Below, piece after piece: positions 34,824-45,874 of a stretch of 64,000 bases of DNA. The stretch spans positions 4,774,001 to 4,838,000 of the forward strand of contig NZ_FMHV01000002.1 in NCBI RefSeq assembly GCF_900091465.1. Reading direction: 5' to 3'. Source of the stretch: Micromonospora rhizosphaerae. GTDB lineage: Bacteria > Actinomycetota > Actinomycetes > Mycobacteriales > Micromonosporaceae. The translations under genes and the position numbers were made by a program. The number at the start of each line of letters is the position of its first letter. Position 1 is the first letter of the stretch. A model generated the notes under the pieces. The model did not search any database. It saw only the letters and a list, made by a program, of their open reading frames with translations, and was not told the DNA's origin.

Positions 34824-36503
34824 ATGCGCGTCAGACGCAGCCTCGCCCTCGCCCTGGCGAGCGTGACGGCGTTGGCCATGCTCGCCGCCTGTGGCGACAG
34901 TCCGAACGCCAACAAGAACAAGGGCCAGGCGGCCACCGTGCTGAACATCGGCATGCCGAACGGCCCGCAGGCCGAGAACAACAACCCGTTCCTCACCACC
35001 TCGGCCGGTGCCTCGCTGGGCTACCGCTGGCAGATCTACGAGCCGCTGATGATGTGGAACCCGGTCAAGCCGAGCGACCCGATGAAGCCCTGGGTAGCGA
35101 CCAAGGCCGAGTGGTCGCCGGACTACACCTCGGTCAAGGTCACCATCCGGGACAACGCCACCTGGTCCGACGGCCAGAAGCTCACGGCCGAGGACGTCGC
35201 GTTCACGTACAACCTGGTCAAGAAGTACCCGGCGCTGAACGATCAGGGCGTGCCGTATACGGATGCGACCGCGAGCGGCGACGAGGTCACGATCAAGATG
35301 GCCAGCCCGCAGTTCGTCAACCAGCAGAAGGTCCTGTGGCGGGTGCCGATCGTCCCCAAGCACATCTGGGAGAAGATCAGCGACCCGACGACCGACCCCG
35401 TCAAGCAGCCCGTCGGCAGCGGCCCGTACACGCTGAAGTCCTTCACCCCGGCCACCACGACCCTGACCGTGCGGGACAGCGGCTACTGGCAGGACCTGCC
35501 GAAGATCAAGGAGCTGCGCTTCACGTCGTACACCGACAACAGCGCGCAGACCACCGCCCTCGCCAACGGCGAGGCGGAGTGGAGCTTCGTCTTCATCCCC
35601 AACTACCAGGCCGTCTTCGTCGCCAAGGACCCGGCCAACCACAAGGTGTGGGCGCCGGCGGTCCTGGGCATCCACGGCCTGTACGTCAACACCACGAAGA
35701 AGCCGTTCGACGACCCGACGTTGCGCCGGGCGATGAACATGGTCATCGACCGCGAGGACATCTTCACCACGGCCGAGGCCGGATACTTCCACCCGCTGGT
35801 GAAGAGCGTGACCGGCCTGCCCAGCCCCGCCGGTGACGCGTTCATCGCGCCCGAGTTCAAGGGCCAGGAGCACAAGGTCGACGTCGAGGGCGCCAAGGCG
35901 CTGCTCACCGGTGCCGGCTACAAGCTCGACGGCAACGCCCTCAAGGACAAGACCGGCAAGCCGGTGAAGCTGACCCTGACCGACCCGGCCGGTTGGTCCG
36001 ACTACCAGACCAGCCTGGAGATCGTGAAGGACGGCCTGTCCAAGATCGGCATTGTAGCCACGGTCGACAAGGCCAACCAGGACGCCTGGTTCAGGAACGT
36101 CGAGCAGGGCAACTTCGACGCGACCTTCCGGTGGACCGAGGGCGGCGCAACGCCGTACGACATCTACCGGACCGTCATGGACGGCAGGCAACTGAAGCCG
36201 ATCGGCACCGCCTCCCCCGCGGGCAACTTCGGTCGCTTCAACAACCAGCAGGCGACCGACGCCTTGACGGCCTACGCGAACGCGACCGACGAGGCCGCCC
36301 GTACCGCCGCGATGAGCACGCTGCAGAAGGTCTTCGTCGAGCAGATGCCGATGATCCCGGTCGGCGCGGACAACATCGGTGGCGCGTACAGCACGAAGAA
36401 CTGGACCGGCTGGCCCGACGATTCGAACCCGTACGGCGCGATGCAGCCCACCCAACCCAACGCGCTGGACGTGGTGCTGCACCTCAAGCCCGCCGGTAGC
36501 TGA
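34824..36503 (+). CDS. Opp-family (SBP_bac_5) substrate-binding lipoprotein
   Basis: 559-residue extracellular solute receptor. The signal peptide ends in a lipobox LAAC (C23), giving a membrane-anchored lipoprotein. SBP_bac_5 features are [75 protein letters not shown], and a C-terminal [14 protein letters not shown] 34824 follows GGGAGGAAAAC. Although the family is named for peptides, members next to beta-glucosidases bind cello- or laminari-oligosaccharides in some bacteria, and the GH1 and LacI genes here favour a sugar. A strong hairpin follows the gene and should raise its mRNA level over the rest. Confidence 0.92.
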   Translation: MRVRRSLALALASVTALAMLAACGDSPNANKNKGQAATVLNIGMPNGPQAENNNPFLTTSAGASLGYRWQIYEPLMMWNPVKPSDPMKPWVATKAEWSPDYTSVKVTIRDNATWSDGQKLTAEDVAFTYNLVKKYPALNDQGVPYTDATASGDEVTIKMASPQFVNQQKVLWRVPIVPKHIWEKISDPTTDPVKQPVGSGPYTLKSFTPATTTLTVRDSGYWQDLPKIKELRFTSYTDNSAQTTALANGEAEWSFVFIPNYQAVFVAKDPANHKVWAPAVLGIHGLYVNTTKKPFDDPTLRRAMNMVIDREDIFTTAEAGYFHPLVKSVTGLPSPAGDAFIAPEFKGQEHKVDVEGAKALLTGAGYKLDGNALKDKTGKPVKLTLTDPAGWSDYQTSLEIVKDGLSKIGIVATVDKANQDAWFRNVEQGNFDATFRWTEGGATPYDIYRTVMDGRQLKPIGTASPAGNFGRFNNQQATDALTAYANATDEAARTAAMSTLQKVFVEQMPMIPVGADNIGGAYSTKNWTGWPDDSNPYGAMQPTQPNALDVVLHLKPAGS

Positions 36504-36511
36504 CCGCAATG

Positions 36512-36549
36512 CCGCCTCCCCGGTCGGCCGAGGCCGACCGGGGAGGCGG
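36512..36549 (+). terminator. 18-bp perfect hairpin between the receptor and ATPase genes
   Basis: CCGCCTCCCCGGTCGGCC (36512-36529) and its complement (36532-36549) form a stem with a minimal loop, 9 bases after the receptor stop codon. In transporter operons such hairpins protect the upstream receptor mRNA and partly terminate, so that the receptor is made in excess (inference from position). Confidence 0.7.
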
Positions 36550-36616
36550 ACCCAAGCTCAGACTCGTACCGCGTCACCCCACGGTGACACAGACACCCCG
36601 AAGACAGGAACTCGGC

Positions 36617-37791
36617 ATGACGTTGAGCGAAAGCGCGGCGGCGCCGGTCAACGAGGTGGTGCTGGAGGCCGTCGGCCTGACCAAGCATTTCCCCGTCCGC
36701 AAACGGCTGCGTGACCTCTTCTCGCGCACGCCGACAGCGGTCCACGCCGTCGACGACGTATCGTTCGCGCTACGCCGCGGCCAGGTGACCGCGCTGGTCG
36801 GTGAGTCCGGATCCGGCAAGTCGACGGTGGCCCGGCTGCTGGCCCAGCTCCACCGCCGCACCGCCGGCGACATCCGCCTGCACGGTGTATCGACCACGGT
36901 CCGCGGCGGTCGCGCGTTCCGGTCGTACGTGCGACGCGTCCAGCTGATCCTGCAGGACCCGTTCGCGTCGCTCAACCCGGTGCACACGATCCGCTACCAC
37001 CTCACCCGGTCGCTGCGGATCCACGGCAACGCCGGGCGCACCGCCGAGGACCTGGAGAAGGCCCTCGGCGAGCTGCTCACCCGGGTCAGCCTCACGCCGG
37101 CCGAGCGCTACCTGGACGCGTTCCCGCACGAGCTCTCCGGCGGCCAGCGGCAGCGCGTCGCGATCGCCCGGGCGCTCGGGGCCGACCCGGAGGTCCTTCT
37201 CGCCGACGAACCGGTCTCCATGCTCGACGTCTCGATCCGACTCGGCGTGCTCAACCTGCTGCGGGACCTCAAGGACCGGCTCAACCTCGCCATCCTCTAC
37301 ATCACGCACGACATCGCCTCGGCCCGCTACTTCGCCGACGAGACGATCGTGATGTACGCCGGCCGCATGGTCGAGGGCGGCGACAGCGAGACGGTCACGC
37401 AGAATCCGGCCCACCCGTACACCCGGCTGCTCATCGAGTCGGCGCCCGACCCCGATCGCATTACCGGCGCCGCAGATGCCACCGGCCAGGACCGCGGGAA
37501 CGGGGAGCCGCCAAGCCTCATCCGGCCGCCGGCCGGCTGCCGGTTCCACCCGCGCTGCCCGCACGTCATGCCCCGCTGCAAAGTCGACCTACCGCTCCGG
37601 CTGGAGATCGCCGATCGGCCCGGCCACTGGGCGGCGTGCTGGCTCTACGACCCGGCCACCGTCGCCGCCGAAGGCTCGGCCTCCGCCGCCCCCGACGCGG
37701 ACCCGACGATCGGGCCGCCACCAGCGGCGAGGACCGGGCCTAGGAGCTCCGCTCCGGCTGTGCCGCTGATCCATCGGGCGGAGGACGCACG

Positions 37792-37795
<4 letters not shown>
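36617..37795 (+). CDS. Opp/Dpp-type ABC transporter ATPase (DppF-like)
   Basis: 392 residues. Walker [10 protein letters not shown] (about residues 73-81), Q-loop [13 protein letters not shown], signature [15 protein letters not shown], Walker [15 protein letters not shown], and switch His in ITHDI. The oligopeptide-transporter C-terminal domain follows with [14 protein letters not shown], a Cys motif typical of the DppD/DppF group. A Pro/Ala-rich ~60-residue tail is longer than usual. ATG 36617 has ACAGGAA upstream; the stop overlaps the first permease ATG by 4 bases. Confidence 0.93.
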
Positions 37796-38772
<977 letters not shown>

Positions 38773-38775
38773 CCG

Positions 38776-39837
38776 ATGACCATCTCACCCTCCAGCATCG
38801 ACCAGGTCATCCCCGGCCAGGGGGCGATGGCCCAGCCGTCGACCGCGCCCGGCAAGGCGAGGCGCCGGTTGCGGTTCATCGCCAACGCCAAGGCCGCGAC
38901 CGGCCTGGTCCTCCTGGGCATCTACGGCCTATTCGCGATCATCGGGCCGTGGGTGGCGCCGTACGATCCGGACGCCCGCAGCAACGACATCCTGCAGGCG
39001 CCGTCGGCCAAGCACTGGTTCGGGACCTCCCACCTGGGCCAGGACATCTTCAGCCAGATCCTGGTCGGCACCCGAAGCGTCGTCGTCGTGGGCCTGATCG
39101 CCGGCGTGGTGGCGACGGTCTTGTCGATCATCATCGGCGTGACGTCCGGCTACCTCGGCGGCGTAGCCGACGAGGGCCTGTCGGCACTGTCCAACGTGTT
39201 CCTGGTCATCCCGGCGCTGCCGCTGATCATCATCGTGACGTCGGTCGTCGACCGGGCCAGCGACACGCTGGTCGCGCTCATCATCGGGCTGACGTCGTGG
39301 GCGTGGGGCGCCCGTGTGCTGCGCGCGCAGACGCTGTCGCTACGCCGCCGCGACTACGTGGAGGCGGCCCGGGCCACCGGCGAGTCGACGTGGCGCATCA
39401 TCATCTTCGAGATCCTGCCCAACCTCACCGCGATCATCGCGTCCGGCTTCGTCGGTACGGTCATCTTCGCGGTCATGTCGGAGATCACGCTCGCGTTCAT
39501 CGGCATTTCGTCGGTCTCCTCATGGAACTGGGGCACGATCCTGTTCTGGGCGCAGGGCCAGCAGGCCCTCGCCCAGGGCGCCTGGTGGTGGTTCGTGCCG
39601 GCCGGGCTGGCCATCGCGCTGCTGGGCACCGCCCTCGCACTGATCAACTTCGGCATCGATGAGTTCGTCAGCCCCCGGCTGCGCAGCGGCGGCCGGACCC
39701 GGGTGCGGACGGCGGACGGGCGCACCGTACGCATGCGGGTCGGCTTCACCCCGGTGCTGGCGCCGCGACCCGCCCCGCCGTCCCCGCGGCCGCGCTCCGA
39801 ACCGGTAACCGGGCAGCGGAAGGAGGCCGCCCGGTGA
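38776..39837 (+). CDS. Opp/Dpp-type ABC permease (DppC-like)
   Basis: 353-residue inner-membrane subunit. An N-terminal cytoplasmic segment and first helix (GLVLLGIYGLFAIIGPWVAPYDP) are followed by SAKHWFGTSHLGQDIFSQIL, characteristic of DppC, and the EAA loop YVEAARATGESTWRIIIFEILPN. The C-terminus carries a basic/Pro-rich tail of about 50 residues. Its stop TGA (39835-39837) overlaps the GTG of the first mini-ORF in the 59-bp tandem repeat, starting the coupled chain to the next ATPase. Confidence 0.92.
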   Translation: MTISPSSIDQVIPGQGAMAQPSTAPGKARRRLRFIANAKAATGLVLLGIYGLFAIIGPWVAPYDPDARSNDILQAPSAKHWFGTSHLGQDIFSQILVGTRSVVVVGLIAGVVATVLSIIIGVTSGYLGGVADEGLSALSNVFLVIPALPLIIIVTSVVDRASDTLVALIIGLTSWAWGARVLRAQTLSLRRRDYVEAARATGESTWRIIIFEILPNLTAIIASGFVGTVIFAVMSEITLAFIGISSVSSWNWGTILFWAQGQQALAQGAWWWFVPAGLAIALLGTALALINFGIDEFVSPRLRSGGRTRVRTADGRTVRMRVGFTPVLAPRPAPPSPRPRSEPVTGQRKEAAR

Positions 39838-40009
39838 GCGCGAGGAGTGCAGCGAAGCGGAGCCCCGCAGTCGCGAACCACGGAGGGTCCCGGTGAGCGC
39901 GAGGAGTGCAGCGAAGCGGAGCCCCGCAGTCGCGAACCACGGAGGGTCCCGGTGAGCGCGAGGAGTGCAGCGAAGCGGAGCCCCGCAGTCGCGAACGAAG
40001 GAGGGTCCC
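39833..40009 (+). repeat. Three tandem 59-bp units, each a 20-codon mini-ORF with its own RBS
   Basis: Copies lie at 39833-39891, 39892-39950 and 39951-40009; the first two are identical and the third differs at the CCAC/GAAG position. Each unit holds GTG, 19 more codons (VSARSAAKRSPAVAN, then H/E-GGSR) and TGA. GGAGGG sits before the next GTG. The mini-ORFs are 39834-39896, 39893-39955 and 39952-40014. Each GTG overlaps the previous stop as GTGA, from the permease stop to the GTG 40011 of the last ATPase. The unit length is not a multiple of three, so the frame shifts at each step. I recall this sequence as a dispersed micromonosporal motif; its role here could be translational relay. Confidence 0.85.
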
Positions 40010-40010
40010 G

Positions 40011-41018
<1,008 letters not shown>

Positions 41019-41086
41019 CCCGCCCCGGCCCGGCGACCACCCGCGTACCCGTTCCCGATACACCATTCGCGACCGCGAGGAGAACC

Positions 41087-42499
41087 ATGGACAGCGACCT
41101 CACCATCCCGGCGACCACGGGGCAGGCGGACCCGATCGACACCCTCCCGCCGACGTTCCGGTGGGGGGTGGCGACCTCGTCGTACCAGATCGAGGGCGCG
41201 GTCGCCGAGGACGGCCGCAGGCCGTCCATCTGGGACACCTTCTGCCGGGTGCCCGGCGCGGTGGCGAACGGCGACACGGGCGACGTTGCCTGCGATCACT
41301 ACCACCGGATGCCGCAGGACGTGGCGCTCATCGCCGACCTGGGCCTGGACACGTACCGCTTCTCGGTGGCCTGGCCCCGGGTGCAACCCGACGGGCGGGG
41401 GCCGGTGAACCCGGCCGGGGTGGCCTTCTACGACCGGCTGGTCGACGAGCTGCTCGGCCGCGGGATCGACCCGTGGGTCACGCTCTACCACTGGGACCTG
41501 CCGCAGGCGCTGGAGGACGCCGGCGGCTGGCCGGCCCGGGACACCGCCCACCGGTTCGCCGACTACGCGGAGCTGGTCTTCGACGCGCTCGGCGACCGGG
41601 TGCGGACCTGGACCACGTTGAACGAGCCGTGGTGCTCGGCCATGCTCGGTTATTTCTACGGTCTGCACGCCCCGGGCCGCCGTGACCTGGGCGACGCGAT
41701 CGCCGCCGCGCACCATCTGCTGCTTGGTCACGGGCTGGCGGTGCGACGGCTGCGGGCGGCGGCCAGCGGACCGCTGGAGCTGGGCATCACCGTCAACCTG
41801 GCCACCGCCGATCCGGCGACCGACAGCCCGGCGGACCGGGACGCGGCGCGCGCCGCCGACGGCCTGGGCAACCGCCTCTACCTCGACGCGCTGGTCCACG
41901 GCCGGTACCCCGAGGACGTGGTGGCCGACCTGGCCCGCGAGGGGGTGCGCATACCTGTGGAGGCGGACGACCTGGCGGTCATCTCCACCCCGTTCGACGT
42001 GCTCGGCGTCAACTACTACTTCGGCCAGCTCTACTCCGGTGTGGATGACGATGGGCGGGAGCAGGACGCCGACGGCCGGCCGGTGCGGCGGGTGGTCCCG
42101 CGGGACCTGCCCCGCACGGCGATGGGCTGGGAAATCGTCCCGGAGTCCTTCACCGACCTGCTGGTGCGGCTCAGCCGGGACTACCCGGGCGTGCCGATCG
42201 TGATCACCGAGAACGGCGCGGCCTTCGACGACCAGCCGGACGCCGACGGCTTCGTGGCCGACGACGACCGGGTGGCGTACCTGGCAGAGCACCTGCGCGC
42301 GGTGGCCCGGGCCCGGCTCACCGGGGCGGACGTGCGCGGCTACTTCGCCTGGTCGCTGCTGGACAACTTCGAGTGGGCGTACGGCTACGACAAGCGGTTC
42401 GGCATCGTCCGGGTCGACTACGACACCCAGCGGCGGACCCCGAAGCGCAGCGCGCTCTGGTACCGCGAGACGGTCCACCGGATCCGCGGCGAGCGGTGA
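41087..42499 (+). CDS. GH1 beta-glucosidase
   Basis: 470-residue cytoplasmic retaining glycosidase. GH1 signatures are FRWGVATSSYQIEGAVAEDG, WDTFCR, acid/base E180 in TLNEPWC, and nucleophile E375 in ITENGAAF. EWAYGYDKRFGIVRVDY near the C-terminus carries the aglycone/glycone-binding Glu-Trp. Length is typical. ATG 41087 follows GAGGAGAACC. As the last gene of the importer operon it should hydrolyse the imported beta-linked oligosaccharide (cellobiose, laminaribiose or a beta-glucoside). A strong terminator lies 7 bases after its stop. Confidence 0.95.
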   Translation: MDSDLTIPATTGQADPIDTLPPTFRWGVATSSYQIEGAVAEDGRRPSIWDTFCRVPGAVANGDTGDVACDHYHRMPQDVALIADLGLDTYRFSVAWPRVQPDGRGPVNPAGVAFYDRLVDELLGRGIDPWVTLYHWDLPQALEDAGGWPARDTAHRFADYAELVFDALGDRVRTWTTLNEPWCSAMLGYFYGLHAPGRRDLGDAIAAAHHLLLGHGLAVRRLRAAASGPLELGITVNLATADPATDSPADRDAARAADGLGNRLYLDALVHGRYPEDVVADLAREGVRIPVEADDLAVISTPFDVLGVNYYFGQLYSGVDDDGREQDADGRPVRRVVPRDLPRTAMGWEIVPESFTDLLVRLSRDYPGVPIVITENGAAFDDQPDADGFVADDDRVAYLAEHLRAVARARLTGADVRGYFAWSLLDNFEWAYGYDKRFGIVRVDYDTQRRTPKRSALWYRETVHRIRGER

Positions 42500-42506
42500 G
42501 CCACCG

Positions 42507-42545
42507 CGAAGCGGCCGCCCGGGCCCTCCCCGGGCGGCCGCTTCG
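42507..42545. terminator. Strong terminator after the GH1 gene
   Basis: Perfect 17-bp stem (42507-42523 with 42529-42545, starting CGAAGCGGCC), loop CCCTC. It ends the sugar operon and may serve the converging ROK gene too. Confidence 0.85.
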
Positions 42546-42578
42546 CCATCGGCTCGGGCGCGAAATGCCGATCTGACC

Positions 42579-42612
42579 TGCACCGGCGGCGCCAACCAGA
42601 AGTGGACCCTGC
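42579..42612 (+). other. Possible remnant of a ricin-B (CBM13) domain
   Basis: One short frame reads CTGGANQKWTL, the end motif of a ricin-type beta-trefoil repeat (usually CTGGANQ-W). It has no start, no upstream domain and no continuation, and lies between a terminator and a repeat block. It is probably a scrap of a lost secreted glycosidase; chance cannot be excluded. Confidence 0.3.
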
Positions 42613-42660
42613 CGTCCTGGGCGAGGGTCGGGCCGGCGGCGGTGTCGCCGGCCCGCCCGC

Positions 42661-42741
42661 CAGCGGGCCCGGGAGCGGGCGCGCCGACGGCTCAGCGGGC
42701 CCGGGAGCGGGCGCGCCGACGGCTCAGCGGGCCCGGGACCG
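42661..42741. repeat. 32-bp tandem repeat at the 3' end of the ROK gene
   Basis: Two identical 32-bp units (42661-42692, 42693-42724) starting CAGCGGGCCCGGGAGCGGGC, plus ~17 bases of a third that enters the last ROK codons. The copies reproduce the Arg-rich C-terminal coding sequence beyond the stop, so the block looks like slippage duplication of the gene end. Confidence 0.75.
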
Positions 42742-43986
42742 CGGGCGGCGCGCCGGCCGCCGGGGTGCAGGCATGATCCGGGCCGACGCGTCGCGGGCGA
42801 CGCCACCGTCGCGCAGCAGCCGGGCCATCGGCAGGGTGGCCGCGCCCATCGCGACCGCGTCGGGTCCGAGCTGGCAGAGCTCGATCGAGGACTGCGCGTA
42901 CGGCTGGCGCAGGGCGTGCCGCGCCGTGGCCTCGCGGATCCGCGGCAGATACCGGTCCCCCAGCGCGAGACCGGCCCACCCGCCGAGCACCACCCGCTCC
43001 GGGTTGAACAGGTTGACCAGCGTGGCCACGCCCGCGCCCAGGTAGCCGACCGTCTCGTCGAGCACCTTGGCGGCCGTGCGGGTCGAGGAGCGCAGCAGTT
43101 CGCCGAACGCGCTCTCCTCGTCGCCGCCGGGCACCGGGCGGCCCCGATTGGCCTGTCGGAACCGGTCGAGCACACCCTCCGCGCCGACGTACGCCTCGAG
43201 GCAGCCGAGGTTGCCGCAGCGGCAGCGGCGACCGCCGTACACGATCGTGGTGTGGCCCCACTCGCCGGCGCTGCTGTGCGCGCCCCGGTAGCTCACCCCG
43301 TCGGCCACCACGCAGGCCCCGACCCCGGAGCCGACGAGGGCGATGACCGCGTGCCGGGTGCCCCGGCCGGCACCGAACCACATCTCCGCCTGGCCGAGGG
43401 TCTTCGCGCCGTTGTCGACGTGCACGGGGATATCGGTGCCGGCGCGCAGCATCGCCCCCAGTGGCACCCCGTCCCAGCGGAGCGTCTGGGCGTGCACGAC
43501 GGCGTCGGCGGTCCGTTCCACCGTCCCGGACACCGCCACGCCGAAGCCGAGCACCGCCGCGGGGTCGACGCCGGCCTGCTCGATGACCGCGGCCAGCCCG
43601 TGCAGCAGGTGGGCCGCCACGTCGTCCGGGTCCGGCTCGGCGGCGGCGATCGGGTACTCCGCCTTGGCCAGCGCGGTCATCGCCAGGTCGAAGAGCTCGA
43701 CCTGGACGCGGGTCTCGCCGACGTCGGCGCCGACCAGGTAGCCGTAGCCGGGGGCGACGCGCAGCAGCACCCGGGGACGACCGCCGTCGGACTCGACCGA
43801 GCCGGCCTCCTCGACGATCCCCTCGTCGATCATCTCCCCGACCAGGTTGCTCACGCTGGCCAGGCTCAACGCGGTGGTCTGGCCCAGCTCCTGGCGGCTG
43901 AGCGGGCCGTCCAGCCAGATCCGGGTGAGCAGCACCGAGCGGTTGGCGCGGCGCATGTCGCGCACGGTGGTGCGTCTGGCGTCCAT
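42724..43986 (-). CDS. ROK-family transcriptional repressor (NagC/XylR-like)
   Basis: 420 residues. An N-terminal winged HTH (SVLLTRIWLDGPLSRQELGQ, then TALSLASVSNLVGEMIDEGIV) is followed by the ROK ATPase-like sugar-binding domain (GADVGETRVQVELFDL, VHVDNGAKTLGQAE, ALVGSGVGACVVADG, HSSAGEWGHT). The zinc-binding motif CRCGNLGCLEAY is intact. The C-terminal ~25 residues are an Arg/Pro-rich tail that continues into a tandem repeat block. ATG 43986 (MDARRTT) follows GGAAAGGA at some distance. It converges with the GH1 gene and probably senses a sugar handled by that operon. Confidence 0.9.
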   Translation of the reverse strand: MDARRTTVRDMRRANRSVLLTRIWLDGPLSRQELGQTTALSLASVSNLVGEMIDEGIVEEAGSVESDGGRPRVLLRVAPGYGYLVGADVGETRVQVELFDLAMTALAKAEYPIAAAEPDPDDVAAHLLHGLAAVIEQAGVDPAAVLGFGVAVSGTVERTADAVVHAQTLRWDGVPLGAMLRAGTDIPVHVDNGAKTLGQAEMWFGAGRGTRHAVIALVGSGVGACVVADGVSYRGAHSSAGEWGHTTIVYGGRRCRCGNLGCLEAYVGAEGVLDRFRQANRGRPVPGGDEESAFGELLRSSTRTAAKVLDETVGYLGAGVATLVNLFNPERVVLGGWAGLALGDRYLPRIREATARHALRQPYAQSSIELCQLGPDAVAMGAATLPMARLLRDGGVARDASARIMPAPRRPARRPRSRAR

Positions 43987-44113
43987 GTCCGCGGTCGTCC
44001 TTTCCCGGGCGCCACCGGCCGGCGGCCCCACCCAGGATGCATCAACGCCACGATTAATGCCATGAACCAAGAGTTGACGTAAGGAGGTGTGGGCCTGTCC
44101 GGCCCTTCACCGG

Positions 44114-45874
44114 TCAGCCGGGCGTCTGCCGTCCTCCCGGTTCGCGATCCGCCCGCTCCTGCTCCCGTCGTCGCTGGTCCCGCCGCCGGTCGACGAGGGC
44201 GGCAATGAGCAGGGAGCCGGCGGCCATCGCCCGTCCCCACCGGCGGAGGGCGGCGCGGACCGGTCCGGCCGGCGGAGGCGCCGGCGGCCCCGGCACCACC
44301 ACCCGCTCGACGCCCGGGTAGGCGAGCCGGGCGGCGGCGACCGCTTCCTCTTCCGACAGCACCGGCCTGCTGCTGGTGAGGATCACCCCGTCGGCCCCCT
44401 GGCGGTAGCGCCATCGCCAGGCGTCCCGCTCCGGCCACAGCTCGATCCGAGGTGTGGCGGGCCCCTCCCGGCTCTCCCCCGGCGGGTTCTCCTCGGGGCG
44501 CTCCGCGTCGTCGGTCGACCGGTCCCGCCGGCCGGCCGCCCGCCGGAACTCCGTCCCGGTGAGGTCACCGAGGCGCCGGCTGTCGCCCACCCGCATGGCC
44601 CGCGCGGTCAGGAACGCGAGCAGCCCGGCCGGGATCGGCAGGACCAGAGCCAGCACGCGCAGCACCGACAGGACGTCGGACAGCGGTACCCGCAGCAGCC
44701 GGGCGATGATGTCGTCCGCCGCCGCGATCACCAACACCGCGTAGAACGCGATCACGCCGACCCCGATGCCCAGCCGGGCCGGGTGCTGACGGGGGCGGTC
44801 GAGCAGCTGGTGTGACCGTTTCTCCCGGGTGCGCAGGCGCTCCGCGAACGGCCATGCGTAGAGCGCGGCGAAGGTCAGACCGCCGAGCACCGCCCCGGGA
44901 AAGAACGGCGCCGGCACGAGGTGGCCGAAGACCCGGAACTCCACCGGGGGGAACAGCCGCAGCGCGCCCTCGCCCCAGGCGACGTACCAGTCGGGCTGGG
45001 CGGGTGAGGAGATCTGTGCCGGTTCGAAGGGGCCATAGATCCAGACGGGGTTGATCTGGGCCAGCCCGCCGAGCGCGAACAGCACCGCCAGCACCCAGGC
45101 GAACAGGGCGAGCGTCCGCAGCGTGTAGCTCGGCCACAGCCGGGAGCCGACCACGTTGTGCTCGGTACGACCGGGGCCGGGGAACTGGCTGTGCTTCTGC
45201 CGGACCAGGATCGCCAGATGCATCGAGACGAGCGCGACCAGCACGCCGGGGACCAGCAGGACGTGGGTGATGAACATCCGCGGAATCATGACGTCTGAGG
45301 GGAACTCGCCCCCGAAGGCGAGGAACGCCAGCCAGCTCCCGATGACCGGGGTCGACAGCACCACCGAATGAATGATCCGCAGGCCGGTCCCGGACAACAG
45401 ATCGTCTGGCAGGGAGTAACCGGTGAATCCGTTCAGCAGGGCGAGCGCGAGCATGGTGACGCCGATCAACCAGTTGATCTCGCGGGGCTTGCGGTACGCC
45501 CCGGTGAAGAAGATGCGCATCAGGTGCAGCACGATCGCGCCGACGAAGAGCAGCGCGGCCCAGTGGTGGGTCTGCCGGAGCAGCAATCCGGCCCGTACGT
45601 CGTAGCTCAACTCCACAGTGGACGCGTAGGCGGCCGAGGTCGTTGCGCCGTCCAGCGGCGCGTAGTCGCCCTGGTAGACCCGGTCCGCGGAGCTGGCGTC
45701 GAAGAAGAACGTCAGGTAGACGCCGGTGAGGATCAGGGCGACGAACGCGTAGAGCGCTATCTCGCCCAGCATGAACGACCAGTGGTCCGGGAAGACCTTC
45801 GCCAGCGCCCGCCGGGCGACCGGCGAGAGCCGGAGCCGGTCATCCACCGCCCGGACGAGCCGGTCGACGATCAT
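44114..45874 (-). CDS. qcrB: Cytochrome b subunit of the bc complex (QcrB)
   Basis: 586 residues. The N-terminal cytochrome b core carries His-ligand helices QTHHWAALLFVGAIVLHLMRI and FITHVLLVPGVLVALVSMHLAI, with about eight membrane segments to residue ~450. A hydrophilic C-terminal tail of ~130 residues (RSTDDAERPEENPPGESREG and onward) ends in the cytoplasm or is disordered, longer than in mitochondrial cytochrome b and in line with actinobacterial QcrB. ATG 45874 overlaps the qcrA stop. It is the last gene of the nine-gene operon and oxidises menaquinol together with QcrA and QcrC. Confidence 0.92.
   Translation of the reverse strand: MIVDRLVRAVDDRLRLSPVARRALAKVFPDHWSFMLGEIALYAFVALILTGVYLTFFFDASSADRVYQGDYAPLDGATTSAAYASTVELSYDVRAGLLLRQTHHWAALLFVGAIVLHLMRIFFTGAYRKPREINWLIGVTMLALALLNGFTGYSLPDDLLSGTGLRIIHSVVLSTPVIGSWLAFLAFGGEFPSDVMIPRMFITHVLLVPGVLVALVSMHLAILVRQKHSQFPGPGRTEHNVVGSRLWPSYTLRTLALFAWVLAVLFALGGLAQINPVWIYGPFEPAQISSPAQPDWYVAWGEGALRLFPPVEFRVFGHLVPAPFFPGAVLGGLTFAALYAWPFAERLRTREKRSHQLLDRPRQHPARLGIGVGVIAFYAVLVIAAADDIIARLLRVPLSDVLSVLRVLALVLPIPAGLLAFLTARAMRVGDSRRLGDLTGTEFRRAAGRRDRSTDDAERPEENPPGESREGPATPRIELWPERDAWRWRYRQGADGVILTSSRPVLSEEEAVAAARLAYPGVERVVVPGPPAPPPAGPVRAALRRWGRAMAAGSLLIAALVDRRRDQRRREQERADREPGGRQTPG

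Noticed and set aside
34656..36509. 617-codon minus-strand frame opposite the substrate-binding protein
   Set aside because: No domain and shadow-type composition; the plus strand encodes a complete lipoprotein receptor with signal and lipobox.
39833..40009. Possible CRISPR or satellite array
   Set aside because: Units follow each other without spacers, and each has start, stop and ribosome binding site; they are tandem mini-ORFs.
42661..42741. Possible CRISPR repeats of 32 bp
   Set aside because: The copies are contiguous with no spacers and derive from the ROK coding end.
44087..44815. Plus-strand frame with a near-perfect AAGGAGGT box upstream
   Set aside because: Runs antisense through qcrB, with shadow composition; the box seems fortuitous in the gap before rok.
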